A DNA stretch of 64,000 nt, taken from assembly GCF_904846315.1 (NCBI RefSeq), contig NZ_CAJHAF010000001.1, forward strand, positions 682,001-746,000. The letters run 5' to 3'. Shown piece after piece: positions 45,414 to 55,130 of the stretch (positions are counted from its first letter, which is position 1; every line of letters begins with the position of its first letter). The notes beneath the pieces are model-generated. The model searched no databases. It had not been told where the DNA came from and worked only from the letters and a program-made list of their open reading frames with translations. This DNA is from Psychrobacter jeotgali (GTDB lineage: Bacteria; Pseudomonadota; Gammaproteobacteria; Pseudomonadales; Moraxellaceae). Both the position numbers and the translations under genes were made by a program.

Positions 45414-46694
45414 TTAATGACTTAAGAAAAACCGCAGCATCTCCTTCGAAGCATCGGGGCCGTTTGGATCAGTATAAGATCCGGCGCTACTGCCACCTGA
45501 CCAACTATGTCCAGCACCATGAATCTTCCAATACTTCAACTGACTATTGCCTTTATTATCACGAATTTCTAGCTGCGTACTACGACGATTTTGTTTGGAA
45601 CCGCACTGATGCTGCTGAGTGTTCAAATCAGACTTTTGCGCTTGTAGACGCTGTTTTGCTTGCTCAAAGATTTGCTCACCATTGCGGATACTGACGGTAT
45701 GATCTTGATCACCATGAAGTATAATCGTCGGTACAAACTTACCATTTTTCGTAGGACTTGAACTAGCAGAGCTGCCTTTACGCATTGCCATCATTGCCGA
45801 CGGCAGGTCAGTAGCACTACGATAAGCCAAGCCTGAATGCACGCCAACCGCCGCATAAAGATCAGGATAAGCCTCTGCCATGATAATCGCCATAGCAGCG
45901 CCCGCCGATAGCCCGGCAACATATACCCGTGATGAGTCCACTGCGTAGTCTTTAATAATAGATCTGGTCAAGGCTGCCAGCCATGCAGGCTCGCCTTGGC
46001 CTTGATGTTGGTCGCTAGGTTGAAACCAATTCCAACAGCGATTCGGATTGGCAGAAGTGGGCTGAGAAGGATAAACGATCAGGCATTGGTTTTCTTCTGC
46101 CAGCTCGTTCATGCGTGTACCTGTAGCAAAATCTTCTGGCGACTGCGTACAACCATGTAGCATAACTATTAAAGGTAATGATAAATCTTTTTGTAGCGCT
46201 TGCTCATAACTTGCTGGAATATATAGTCGATAGCTATGATTGCCTTGCGCAGATTTAAGCGTGCCTTTAAGGAACTGTGCATTAGCAGGAATATCAGGTT
46301 CGCTATGTGTAGTAGCGCCGCTACCCAGAGCGCTGAGATCCATTGCTGCGGGCAAATCCAGCTTAAAATCCTTCATTTTATCGGCAATATCTTGCAACGT
46401 ATCAGATAGCTTATTAAATGGTTCGCTAGAGGGTTTATCTGTGCTTACTGGCTTCTCTTTATTGGTAGATTTAGCTGTTTTGGCCGCACTGTCTTCTAGC
46501 TTTGGCTTATCAGGCGTGACGTCTTTCATCGTGTTTGTATTAGCATCAGTATTGGTATCGGTATTATTGTCTGCTGCGACTCCATTCAAGTTGCTTTGAA
46601 TCAAGGTAGTAGCTTCTTTTAGTCGGCCTGCCTTCATCAGCTCCATCGCTTCTTTGAGATGCGGCGGGGTTTTGCTAAATTTTGAAAAATCCAT
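45414..46694 (-). CDS. PHB-depolymerase-family esterase
   Basis: An alpha/beta hydrolase of the esterase_phd family. The C-terminal ~270 residues have the lipase box GLSAGAAMA (catalytic Ser near 258), LHGCTQSPEDF (oxyanion side), ILHGDQDHTVS (Asp) and GAGHSWSGGS (His). The N-terminal segment PPHLKEAMELMKAGRLKEA is typical of this subfamily, and a Thr/Asn/Lys-rich linker separates the two. No signal peptide is evident, so it is probably intracellular and might act on short polyesters or other esters. It is 426 residues long. The ribbon-helix-helix gene is just upstream on the same strand. Confidence 0.88.
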   Translation of the reverse strand: MDFSKFSKTPPHLKEAMELMKAGRLKEATTLIQSNLNGVAADNNTDTNTDANTNTMKDVTPDKPKLEDSAAKTAKSTNKEKPVSTDKPSSEPFNKLSDTLQDIADKMKDFKLDLPAAMDLSALGSGATTHSEPDIPANAQFLKGTLKSAQGNHSYRLYIPASYEQALQKDLSLPLIVMLHGCTQSPEDFATGTRMNELAEENQCLIVYPSQPTSANPNRCWNWFQPSDQHQGQGEPAWLAALTRSIIKDYAVDSSRVYVAGLSAGAAMAIIMAEAYPDLYAAVGVHSGLAYRSATDLPSAMMAMRKGSSASSSPTKNGKFVPTIILHGDQDHTVSIRNGEQIFEQAKQRLQAQKSDLNTQQHQCGSKQNRRSTQLEIRDNKGNSQLKYWKIHGAGHSWSGGSSAGSYTDPNGPDASKEMLRFFLSH

Positions 46695-46787
46695 GGGTCG
46701 TTTTCCATTGTTTAATTGTTTGTTTAGCTATTTATTTATAAATAATCGCTTGGTATGAGGTTTAAATAGAGTAGTAAGTGCAAATGT

Positions 46788-47210
46788 TTAACCCATTTTG
46801 TCAATCAATACCGCTTTAATCTCAGGACTTGCTTGCAGCACGCCTAACACCGTAATGCTGGCAATAGTAGCCTCTACCAGCTCTGGAGTGACGTCGGCGG
46901 CGATGGTCGCTAGACCTAATACTTGAATATGCAGTTTTTCATTGCGCTCTTGCACCGCTTCAAGATCAGCGCGGCTATAATGACGTAGTCCTAATTCTAA
47001 GGTTTTACGAGCGACGGTTTGACTTACTACATCTGCATGAGTGGAGAGCTGATTGCGTATGGCCGTGCGAATAAAGTCAGTACGATTAGAATAAAAACCT
47101 TCTTGCACCATCAAATCAACTTGTCCAAGATCGACATAGCCTAAATTAATAGTGACCTTTTCGGTGTCGCCTGCTCTGGTGCGAATAGGCGTTATATTGT
47201 TGTTAGCCAT
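46788..47210 (-). CDS. ribbon-helix-helix (CopG-like) regulator
   Basis: A 140-residue protein with a ribbon-helix-helix core: the beta strand KVTINLGYVDLGQVDLMV and helix EGFYSNRTDFIRTAIRNQL. The second half is helical with a hydrophobic C-terminal stretch (VEATIASITVLGVLQASPEI) that may dimerise or sense a ligand. It lies 93 bases upstream of the esterase gene and is probably co-transcribed, so it may regulate esterase/acyl-CoA metabolism; that is inference. No toxin partner is present, which argues against a toxin-antitoxin antitoxin. Confidence 0.8.
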   Translation of the reverse strand: MANNNITPIRTRAGDTEKVTINLGYVDLGQVDLMVQEGFYSNRTDFIRTAIRNQLSTHADVVSQTVARKTLELGLRHYSRADLEAVQERNEKLHIQVLGLATIAADVTPELVEATIASITVLGVLQASPEIKAVLIDKMG

Positions 47211-47413
47211 TATGGGCTCCTTACTTAAAACAGCTTAATTGATTAATTATACTCCAATTAGAATCCATGTGGAGTATATTTTGAGTTATTAATAATAAAT
47301 TATTTAAATTCCACACTGAAATTTTTAAATTATCCTATTGGAAACTCTATAAATCTGCACCTTAATGTCAAATATTAACTAGCCGTAGCATCGAAAATCG
47401 GTCAGACCATACC

Positions 47414-47449
47414 AAAAAAATCGGCGACACACCTAAGTATGTCGCCGAT
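47414..47449 (-). terminator. intrinsic terminator after the second acyl-CoA dehydrogenase gene
   Basis: ATCGGCGACA (47420-47429) pairs with TGTCGCCGAT (47440-47449); the A-run at 47414-47420 supplies the T-run on the minus strand. Confidence 0.85.
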
Positions 47450-47485
47450 AATAAAATCAGGGTAACGCTTGATTTATGCTAGTAA

Positions 47486-49279
47486 TTAAAAAGCAAATTG
47501 ATCTACATCCATACTCATGTACGGCTCAACACCGGTGCTGATGCGCTGTACGTGAGTAGTGGTACGTGGCAGTAATTTGGCAAAGTAGAACTGAGCGGTC
47601 TTGATTTTGGCATCATAGAATGCTTGCTCGCTAGTGCTTTCGGAGATTGCTGTTTGGGCAACCAGTGCCATACGTGCCCATAAGTAGGCTAGAGTGACAT
47701 AACCACTGAAGTACATATAATCGACTGCAGCGCCGCCGACAGCTTCTGGATTCTCGGTCGCTTGCATGCCGATGCGTGAGGTCAAATCACCCCATTCTTT
47801 TACATGCTTCGCTAATGGACGAATAAATTGTCCCATCTCGTCGTTGTCTTTGTGCTCTGCGCAGAACGTTTGAATGATTTTTACAAAGTTAGCGAGCAGT
47901 TTACCTTGAGAGCCTAGTACTTTACGGCCTAATAAATCAAGGGCTTGAATCTCAGTAGTGCCTTCATATAGGCAAGCGATGCGAGTATCACGAACATTTT
48001 GCTCCATACCCCATTCGCTGATAAAGCCATGACCACCGTAAACTTGCACACCGTGGTTGGCCGCTTCAAGACCGGTTTCGGTTAAGAATGCTTTGGCAAT
48101 TGGCGTTAATAATGACAGCATTTGATCGGCGAATTTTAACTCATCACCTTCACCTTTGGCGACAGTATCAGCAAAGTGTGAAAGGTAGTACACCAGTGCA
48201 CGACCACCTTCTGCAAAAGCCTTTTCGGTCAATAGCATGTTACGGACTGCAGGATGAACGATAATAGGATCCGCTACTTTATCTGGAGCTTTGGCGCCTG
48301 ACAATGAACGCATAGCTAAACGATCTTTAGCATAAGTTAAAGAACCTTGGAACGCATACTCTGCCGCAGTCAGGCCTTGAACTGCTGTACCAATACGAGC
48401 GACGTTCATAAAGGTAAACATGCACTGTAGGCCACGGTTTTCAGGGCCAATCAGATAGCCAGTGGCACCATCAAAGTTCATCACACAAGTGGCTGACGCT
48501 TTAATACCCATTTTGTGTTCAATAGAACCACAAACAACGTTATTATTCTCGCCTAAGCTATTGTCTTCATTGACCATTACTTTAGGGACGATAAATAATG
48601 AAATGCCTTTAGTTCCAGCAGGCGCGCCCGGTAGGCGAGCTAAAACGATATGAATAATGTTATCGGCTAAATCATGCTCGCCTGCTGAGATAAAGATTTT
48701 TTGACCAGTGATACTGTAGGTGCCATCATCATTAGGCTCAGCCTTGGTACGGATAATACCCAAATCGGAACCGGCATGTGCTTCAGTTAGACACATAGTA
48801 CCAGACCATTCGCCAGTGACCATTTTCTCTAAATAAGTTTGCTTTTGCTCGTCAGTACCATGATGTTCGATGGTTTGAATAGCACCATGTGACAATCCTG
48901 GATACATAGAAAATGACCAGTTTGCCGTACCGACCATCTCATTAATAACGGTAGATAATGAAAAAGGCATATTTTGACCGCCAAACTCTTCTTCAGCAGA
49001 CAAAGCAGGGAAGCCAAGCTCGCAGTATTCTTTATAAGCTTCTTTGAAGCCTTTAGGCGTAGTGACTTTACCATTGTCAAAATGACAACCTTCAGCATCC
49101 CCACTTTGATTGAGTGGCGACAGCTCGTTTTCTGCAAAGCTCGCTGCCATCTCGAATAAACTGTCCATTAGTTCACGATCTGCTTCTTGAAACGCGGGAA
49201 GACTTTTATAATGATTTTCACTATCGAGCAGTTCATGCATAACAAATTTGATATCGCGTAAGGGTGCTTTGTATTGCAT
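47486..49279 (-). CDS. acyl-CoA dehydrogenase, long form, paralogue
   Basis: A 597-residue member of the same extended acyl-CoA dehydrogenase group as 43395-45179. Matching motifs are MCLTEAHAGSDLGIIRT, the FISAGEHDLADN strand, HKMGIKASATCVMNF, GGHGFISEWGMEQNVRD and YEGTTEIQALDLLGRKV. The two copies share the N-terminal pattern MxxYxAPLxDxxF and are separated by the regulator and esterase genes, suggesting tandem duplication followed by divergence and different chain-length or branched substrates. The promoter lies in the 445-base gap upstream. Confidence 0.92.
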   Translation of the reverse strand: MQYKAPLRDIKFVMHELLDSENHYKSLPAFQEADRELMDSLFEMAASFAENELSPLNQSGDAEGCHFDNGKVTTPKGFKEAYKEYCELGFPALSAEEEFGGQNMPFSLSTVINEMVGTANWSFSMYPGLSHGAIQTIEHHGTDEQKQTYLEKMVTGEWSGTMCLTEAHAGSDLGIIRTKAEPNDDGTYSITGQKIFISAGEHDLADNIIHIVLARLPGAPAGTKGISLFIVPKVMVNEDNSLGENNNVVCGSIEHKMGIKASATCVMNFDGATGYLIGPENRGLQCMFTFMNVARIGTAVQGLTAAEYAFQGSLTYAKDRLAMRSLSGAKAPDKVADPIIVHPAVRNMLLTEKAFAEGGRALVYYLSHFADTVAKGEGDELKFADQMLSLLTPIAKAFLTETGLEAANHGVQVYGGHGFISEWGMEQNVRDTRIACLYEGTTEIQALDLLGRKVLGSQGKLLANFVKIIQTFCAEHKDNDEMGQFIRPLAKHVKEWGDLTSRIGMQATENPEAVGGAAVDYMYFSGYVTLAYLWARMALVAQTAISESTSEQAFYDAKIKTAQFYFAKLLPRTTTHVQRISTGVEPYMSMDVDQFAF

Positions 49280-49724
49280 AGATTCTTGTCCTTTTTTGGT
49301 AGGTGACCAACAGCCCTTCGATGACCATAGTCATAACTAAGGCAGTGCTAGCGCTGTATAGGTAGTAACTATGTCCATATCAGTTTTATCTATAATAATA
49401 GACACTACTACAGGTCAGATAAAATAATAAGGTTAAAAAATTGAAGGAGTAATAATAGTCTTTATAAACTCGCCTTAGAAAGATAGGCGTTCATTGGAGA
49501 TTATACAAGTTTGGTCATAATACTGATAAGTCATGAACCTGCCTTGCATCAATAGTAGCAGCAACATTAATGAGTAAAATATTATGAAATAAATATAGAG
49601 ATGCAGAGCTTAAGGTAAGCTTGCTGTTTTTGTGATTAAAACTTAGAGCAGAGATTAAAGAGGATACAAAGCAGGTATAAACGTTTGGAGGTAGAAGAGG
49701 TAATTATTAATGGATAAAAAAGAA
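49280..49724. other. intergenic gap, nothing definite
   Basis: 445 AT-rich bases between the acyl-CoA dehydrogenase start (left) and the end of the GGDEF-EAL gene (right). A small hairpin (CGCCT...AGGCG near 49473-49489) is the only structure noticed. No open frame with a ribosome-binding site was found. Confidence 0.5.
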
Positions 49725-51404
49725 TTAAGCCAACATAGCAGTAGCGACATCAGCGGCAACAGGTCGACTAAACCAATAGCCTTGACCGTATTTACAGCCC
49801 ATTTTTAGTAGTAAGTCACGTTGTGACTCAGTTTCTATCCCTTCGACAATAATAGTCATATTAAGCGCCGCTGCCATATCTATAATAGCTTTGACAATAG
49901 TCTGCTGGGTAGGGTTGCTTGTGATATCTGTGATAAAGCTTTTATCAATTTTGAGACAATCAAAAGGAAATTCTTGCAAGTAACTGAGGGAGGCATATCC
50001 GGTGCCAAAGTCATCAAGTGCCAAAGTCGCTCCTAGCTGTTTAAGCGCTATTAATTGCTGTTGAACACTGTCATGGCGTAACATTAGTGAAGTCTCGGTC
50101 ACTTCGATGTGCAGCCGATCGGGAGCAATATGGTAGCGCTCGAACAGCCTAGTAACGAAGCCTAAAAAATCAGGATGACTAAATTCAGCAGCATCAATAT
50201 TGATACTGATGGATTGATCAAAACCTCGGGCTCGCCAATGTGAGAGTTGCTGGGTGACCTCAGTAGCCATTTGACAAAATAGTTCAAAGGATAACTTATA
50301 CTTTACAATAGCGTCGATAAAAGATTTAGAGGTCAATAAGCCGCGAGTAGGGTGGCGCCAGCGCACCAATGCTTCAAAACCAACGATTTTACCACTTTCT
50401 AATGAAAATTTAGGCTGATAATAAGGTTCAAACTGATTGGCTGCTATCGCTTGGCGCAGCTCAGATTCTAACTGGATATTGTCTAACGTGATATTGTTTA
50501 GCTCATCACTATACCAGCAAATATCATCACCGCCTTGCTGTTTAACATAGTGCAATGCTTTTTCAGCTTTATTCAATAGGCTATTTAGTTGAGTACCGTT
50601 TTTGGGATAGTAGCTTACCCCAACGGATATATGCAAAAAGACACTATTGCTGTCTATAATAAAAGGGCGTTCACACATTTGCATCAAGCTATCAAGCTGA
50701 TGACGAACCAAGTTGGCATCTTTAGACTCAAATAATAAGCCAAAATCATCCCCACCAAAATGTGAAAAACATAACAGATTCTCAAGCTCAAGACTGTCAA
50801 GACGGTTGACAAACTTAGTGATTAGAATATCGACCTTATCTTGCCCAAAATTATTGATAAGGGTGCGATAGCGATCGATATTTAGGCGAATAATGATCAC
50901 TTCTTGGTAGCTGTCCAGAAGTACATCATTACTTTGACTCAAAAATACTTTACGATTAGGTAAGCCTGTCAGCTGATTGTAGTTCAGTAAATGAAGGACT
51001 TGTTGCTTGTCTTTAGCAGCTGAGGATATATCGCGCATAGTACCAATATAAAAAATGTTATTTTCGATATTAGTTTTTTTCAAAGTAACCTGACAATTAA
51101 GGGTATTGCTAAAATGATTGGTCATAGTAAAGCTGTTTTTATAAATCCCCTTATCGTTTAGATTGTTAGAGACATCCTCTAGCAGCATACGTTCGTGCTC
51201 TGATAAAAACTCTGCAGCATAAACACTAAGGGGGCGACCAACTAGGAAGTCGTTTTCATACCCAACCATCTTTTCATAAGCAGGATTGACTGCGATATAT
51301 TTTAGCTGAGCATCTAAGATAAATACTGCTTCTTCAAGCTGCTCATAGAGCTCAATGAATAACTGGTGTTGAATGCAATCTGAAAGTGGCGAGAAAATAG
51401 TCAT
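49725..51404 (-). CDS. PAS-GGDEF-EAL protein, likely c-di-GMP phosphodiesterase
   Basis: Domain order: an N-terminal PAS domain (ILDAQLKYIAVNPAYEKMVGYE, about residues 30-140), a GGDEF domain whose signature is degenerate (FGGDDFGLLF) and a C-terminal EAL domain with GFEALVRWRHP, HIEVTETSLM, LDDFGTGYASLSYL and KIDKSFI, all typical of an active phosphodiesterase. The cyclase half is likely inactive or regulatory. No signal or membrane segment is seen, so it is cytoplasmic. A GTG at 51413 is the alternative start; the ATG at 51404 is preferred. About 559 residues. Confidence 0.9.
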   Translation of the reverse strand: MTIFSPLSDCIQHQLFIELYEQLEEAVFILDAQLKYIAVNPAYEKMVGYENDFLVGRPLSVYAAEFLSEHERMLLEDVSNNLNDKGIYKNSFTMTNHFSNTLNCQVTLKKTNIENNIFYIGTMRDISSAAKDKQQVLHLLNYNQLTGLPNRKVFLSQSNDVLLDSYQEVIIIRLNIDRYRTLINNFGQDKVDILITKFVNRLDSLELENLLCFSHFGGDDFGLLFESKDANLVRHQLDSLMQMCERPFIIDSNSVFLHISVGVSYYPKNGTQLNSLLNKAEKALHYVKQQGGDDICWYSDELNNITLDNIQLESELRQAIAANQFEPYYQPKFSLESGKIVGFEALVRWRHPTRGLLTSKSFIDAIVKYKLSFELFCQMATEVTQQLSHWRARGFDQSISINIDAAEFSHPDFLGFVTRLFERYHIAPDRLHIEVTETSLMLRHDSVQQQLIALKQLGATLALDDFGTGYASLSYLQEFPFDCLKIDKSFITDITSNPTQQTIVKAIIDMAAALNMTIIVEGIETESQRDLLLKMGCKYGQGYWFSRPVAADVATAMLA

Positions 51405-51608
51405 AGTACGCACTCACAAGCTCATAAATAATTTATAAAAGTATCAAAGAGAGAAACAAGCTAGTACTTGCAATAAAGTGAATATAATTTAAATTTATAT
51501 GTTAAAAATATTTAAATAAAAATAATATATATTGTTTCTACTAATAGCAAGTAATGCTTCTATATTATTAATAAGCCCTTTTTTATTCTGCTAACGTTTT
51601 AAATAAGT

Positions 51609-52505
51609 TCAGCTAAGGGCGTGTAAGGTTGCTAGAGCGACAACAGGGGCCGTCTCTGTTCGTAGAACCCGAGACCCAATTTGCCACGCTGCAAAACCAG
51701 CGGCGTCAGCTTGTTGGCGCTCCTCATCACTAAGCCCTCCTTCAGGTCCGATTAACAACTCGATATAAGGCTGCCTTTGAGATAGAACAGCTGATAGGCT
51801 CTCAGGTATAGTAGGTTGGCCGCTGGCAGGAACGCTCAGCTGTAGACGCAAGTTTGCCTGAGTATTTAAGATATGATAGTAGGGATCAGCGCTGAGCGAT
51901 TGAATGGTAGGACTAACTGGCAAAGCCTTATTTATAGCATCGTTTATAGTTTCAGAGCACAACTGCTGTAACCAAATACTGATAGGCAAAGGAGATAGAA
52001 TGAGCGGCGGTCTATTTAGGCCGCACTGCTCACAAGCGGCAATGGCGACTTGCTGCCAATGAGTGAGCTTTTTGTCTACTTGCGTAGGTTTTAGATTAAC
52101 TTCGCCATGATGACTGCTTAACAGCTGAATCGCGGTTACCCCAAGCTCAGTGGCCTTTTGAATAGCATAGTCCATTCGATCGCCACGACTCATAACCAGC
52201 CCAATTTTGCTTATGATAGGTGCGGTACGATCATCATCATGGTGCGCTAATAAAGTAACGGTGGCTTGTTTTTTACTAATGGCATTCAGCTGCACTTGAT
52301 ATTCACCGCCAAAACCATCAAACAAAATCCCTTGCTCACCAATATTGGCACGCAGGACGCGGCACCAGTGATGCACAATGCTTTCTGTAAGCTCAAAGCT
52401 GCTACCGATAGCCAAACTACTCAGCTTTGGGCGTTCAATCGCCTTATTGTTTAGGTTATCCTTGCCGTTACCTTGGCTATCTACCGCATAAAAAAAACGT
52501 CGCAC
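51609..52505 (-). CDS. rsmE: 16S rRNA (uracil1498-N3)-methyltransferase RsmE
   Basis: RsmE is a SPOUT-class methyltransferase acting on U1498 of 16S rRNA. Diagnostic parts are MRRFF at the start, a PUA-like N-terminal domain with HHWCRVLRANIGEQ, QKATELGVTAIQLL, AIAACEQCGLNRPP and the knot LIGPEGGLSDEERQQA plus LGSRVLRTETAPV-like GSRVLRTETAPVVAL. The 298 residues exceed the usual ~245 because of two insertions (an N-terminal Asn/Lys segment and one near residues 175-235). Confidence 0.95.
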   Translation of the reverse strand: MRRFFYAVDSQGNGKDNLNNKAIERPKLSSLAIGSSFELTESIVHHWCRVLRANIGEQGILFDGFGGEYQVQLNAISKKQATVTLLAHHDDDRTAPIISKIGLVMSRGDRMDYAIQKATELGVTAIQLLSSHHGEVNLKPTQVDKKLTHWQQVAIAACEQCGLNRPPLILSPLPISIWLQQLCSETINDAINKALPVSPTIQSLSADPYYHILNTQANLRLQLSVPASGQPTIPESLSAVLSQRQPYIELLIGPEGGLSDEERQQADAAGFAAWQIGSRVLRTETAPVVALATLHALS

Positions 52506-52662
52506 TTTTTATTATTCCTATTTTATACTCAATAATTCTGGTTAATATCATAACAGAATATGAGCTTATGTTTACTAGTCTCATCCTTACTGCGCTACCT
52601 TTATTAAAACAAAGTCATTAAAGCAAAATCATTTTTAAGTGAAAAGTCTAAATAAAACCCAT

Positions 52663-52687
52663 AAAAAATGGCGCTCCTAGGAACGCC
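52663..52687 (-). terminator. intrinsic terminator after metF
   Basis: On the minus strand GGCGTTCCTAGGAGCGCC folds into a hairpin (52670-52687) and is followed by a T-run (A-run at 52663-52668). It ends the ahcY-metF transcript. Confidence 0.82.
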
Positions 52688-52736
52688 AACAGATTAGAAC
52701 AAAAGGATGTTTTTATATAAGCGATGCATTAAATTA

Positions 52737-53594
52737 CTAAGACAACTCAGTAACCAAACCTAAAGCTTCTACTAGGCTCTTATTAGGCTCAACCTTATTC
52801 ATGCTATAAAAATGCATGGCTGGCACACCCTCGCTGATTAAGCGATCACATAAGCGATAAACCACGTCAAAGCCGAACTCGCGAATAGCTTTACGATCAT
52901 CGCCAAAGTCCGTCAGTTGTTTGCGTACATAACGAGGAATATCAGCGCCGCAACTATCGGCAAAACGCAGCAGATTGCTAGAGTTGGTAATCGGCATAAT
53001 ACCAGCGACTAAGGGCTGAGCCCCTGTATCGATACCTCGGGACTCCAGTGTGTCACGCAGATAAAGGTAGCTATCGGCGTTATAAAAAAACTGAGTAATC
53101 GCTGAATCTGCCCCAGCTTGGAACTTATTAACCAAGTTGTCGATATCAAACTCAAAGCTACGCGCTTGCGGATGCATTTCAGGATAAGCGGCGACTTCGA
53201 TACGGAAATGATCACCTGAGTGCTCACGAATGAACTTCACCAAATCAAGCGCAAAGGGCAGCTCGCCCATTCCCACTTGACCTGAGGGTAGATCACCCCG
53301 TAGCGCGACCAAACGCTTGATGCCTAAGCTTTTATAAAGCTCAAGCAATTCAGCAATCTCATCTTTATCATCGCCAATACAGGACATATGAGGCGCCACT
53401 TCAGTATCGCTGCGCTCGATCAATGCTTTTACGATACCTAAGGTACGCTCACGAGTTGAGCCACCGGCACCATAAGTGACCGAAAAATACGCTGGCGACA
53501 ATTTATTAAGCTCATCAAAGGTATTGAGTAGCTTCTCACCGCCTTGTTCAGTTTTGGCAGGGAAGAACTCAAAGGAGAAAGCCGGCTTACTCAT
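52737..53594 (-). CDS. metF: 5,10-methylenetetrahydrofolate reductase MetF
   Basis: MetF reduces methylene-THF to methyl-THF, the methyl donor for methionine synthase. The FAD-linked TIM-barrel motifs are FSFEFFPAKTEQG, FSVTYGAGGSTRERT, MSCIGDDKDEI, ALRGDLPSG, EVAAYPEMHPQA and ITQFFYNADSYLYL. The 285 residues are normal. It follows ahcY by only 17 bases, forming an operon that couples SAH removal with methyl-group supply and lies downstream of the candidate SAH riboswitch. Confidence 0.96.
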   Translation of the reverse strand: MSKPAFSFEFFPAKTEQGGEKLLNTFDELNKLSPAYFSVTYGAGGSTRERTLGIVKALIERSDTEVAPHMSCIGDDKDEIAELLELYKSLGIKRLVALRGDLPSGQVGMGELPFALDLVKFIREHSGDHFRIEVAAYPEMHPQARSFEFDIDNLVNKFQAGADSAITQFFYNADSYLYLRDTLESRGIDTGAQPLVAGIMPITNSSNLLRFADSCGADIPRYVRKQLTDFGDDRKAIREFGFDVVYRLCDRLISEGVPAMHFYSMNKVEPNKSLVEALGLVTELS

Positions 53595-53611
53595 AGTCGC
53601 AGTCCTTGGTA

Positions 53612-55036
53612 TTAGTATTTGTATTCATCAGGCTTGAATGGTCCTTCGACAGGCACGCCTAAATAGTTGGCTTGCTCTTCGGTAAGCTTGGTGAGCGTAC
53701 CGTTGAAGCCTGCAACCATAGCCGCAGCCACTTCTTCATCCAGCTTTTTCGGTAATACTTTGACGTATAAGTTATCAAAGCGATCATCAATAGGCAATTC
53801 AGCGAACTTCTCTTCAAACAAATACATTTGGGCCAGTACTTGGTTGGCAAATGAGCCGTCCATTACCCGTGATGGGTGACCAGTAGCATTGCCCAAGTTT
53901 ACTAGGCGACCTTCAGCGAGTAGAATCAGGTAATCGTTCTCATCGTCTGAGCGGAAGATTTGATGCACTTGCGGTTTAATCTCAACCCAGCGCCAGTTGT
54001 CACGCATAAACTGAGTGTCAATCTCGGTATCGAAGTGACCGATGTTACAAACGACAGCGCCCGGTTTTAATGCCGCTAGCATGTGTTTGTCACAGACGTG
54101 ATAGTTACCGGTAGTGGTGACTATCATGTCAGTATCTTGGAGCAAACGGGTATTGATGCTGTCTGCACCGCCAGTATTGTCACCATCGATATAAGGGGAA
54201 AGCACTTCATAGCCGTCCATACACGCCTGCATCGCACAGATGGGATCAACTTCTGATACCCGCACAATCATACCTTCTTGACGTAAGCTTTGCGCTGAGC
54301 CTTTACCCACATCACCATAGCCGATGACTAGCGCACGGCGACCAGCGAGGAACATATCGGTAGCACGTTTGATAGCGTCATTTAAGCTATGACGGCAACC
54401 GTATTTATTGTCATTTTTAGATTTGGTGACCGCATCATTAACGTTGATAGCTGGTACTTTTAGGGTACCTTGTTTGAGCATATCGACTAAGCGATGCACG
54501 CCAGTGGTGGTCTCTTCAGAGATACCATGGATGTTATCGAGCATTTGCGGATAGTCATCATGAATGAGCGCGGTTAAGTCGCCGCCATCATCTAGGATTA
54601 GGTTGGCATCCCACAGCTGGCCAGATTCTTCGCCGCCGACATGCACTTGTTGACGTAGGCACCACTCGTACTCTTCTTCGGTCTCGCCTTTCCAAGCATA
54701 GACAGAAATGCCAGCCGCAGCAATAGCCGCCGCAGCATGATCTTGAGTTGAAAAGATATTACATGAGGTCCAGCGCACTTCAGCACCGAGCGCAATTAAG
54801 GTCTCGATAAGGACAGCGGTTTGAATGGTCATGTGGATACAGCCAGCGATCTTAGCGCCTTTAAGGGGCTGCTGGTCCTGGTAACGACGACGCAAGCCCA
54901 TCAAGGCAGGCATTTCGGCTTCAGCAAGGGTGATTTCACGGCGACCGTAATCAGCAAGGCTAATATCGGCGACTTTGTAGTCAGTGAAAGAGGGGTCGAT
55001 CGTATGGGCAGATTGGCTAGTAGACACTGCGTCCAT
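53612..55036 (-). CDS. ahcY: S-adenosylhomocysteine hydrolase
   Basis: AhcY cleaves SAH to homocysteine and adenosine using bound NAD. Typical motifs are [34 protein letters not shown], the NAD-binding [25 protein letters not shown], the [20 protein letters not shown] segment and the C-terminal PFKPDEYKY. The 474 residues include the ~40-residue insertion typical of many bacterial AhcY. AGGAG lies 7 bases before the ATG. A structured leader resembling the SAH riboswitch precedes it. Confidence 0.98.
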   Translation of the reverse strand: MDAVSTSQSAHTIDPSFTDYKVADISLADYGRREITLAEAEMPALMGLRRRYQDQQPLKGAKIAGCIHMTIQTAVLIETLIALGAEVRWTSCNIFSTQDHAAAAIAAAGISVYAWKGETEEEYEWCLRQQVHVGGEESGQLWDANLILDDGGDLTALIHDDYPQMLDNIHGISEETTTGVHRLVDMLKQGTLKVPAINVNDAVTKSKNDNKYGCRHSLNDAIKRATDMFLAGRRALVIGYGDVGKGSAQSLRQEGMIVRVSEVDPICAMQACMDGYEVLSPYIDGDNTGGADSINTRLLQDTDMIVTTTGNYHVCDKHMLAALKPGAVVCNIGHFDTEIDTQFMRDNWRWVEIKPQVHQIFRSDDENDYLILLAEGRLVNLGNATGHPSRVMDGSFANQVLAQMYLFEEKFAELPIDDRFDNLYVKVLPKKLDEEVAAAMVAGFNGTLTKLTEEQANYLGVPVEGPFKPDEYKY

Positions 55037-55066
55037 AATATGCTCCTATCAGTTAATAGATAAAAA

Positions 55067-55102
55067 GAATAAAAACGCAGGTGCCGTTATTTGCACTGTC
55101 GC
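55067..55102 (-). terminator. terminator-like hairpin in the ahcY leader
   Basis: On the minus strand GCGACAGTGC (ending at 55093) can pair, with two bulges, to GCACCTGCGT and is followed by TTTTTATTCTTTTT. It shares the segment GACAGT with an alternative hairpin (ACTGTC at 55124-55129 on the minus strand with GACAGT at 55095-55100), so the two are mutually exclusive and could form a termination switch. Confidence 0.35.
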
Positions 55103-55130
55103 TGTTCACTAATGTGAGTATTTGACAGTT

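Noticed and set aside
46240..46599. 119-codon plus-strand open frame, hydrophobic
   Set aside because: Antisense to the esterase gene; the Leu/Val/Ser bias mirrors the Asp/Asn/Thr/Lys linker of the real protein.
46788..47210. antitoxin of a toxin-antitoxin pair
   Set aside because: It has a ribbon-helix-helix fold, but the neighbour is an esterase and no toxin-sized gene is adjacent.
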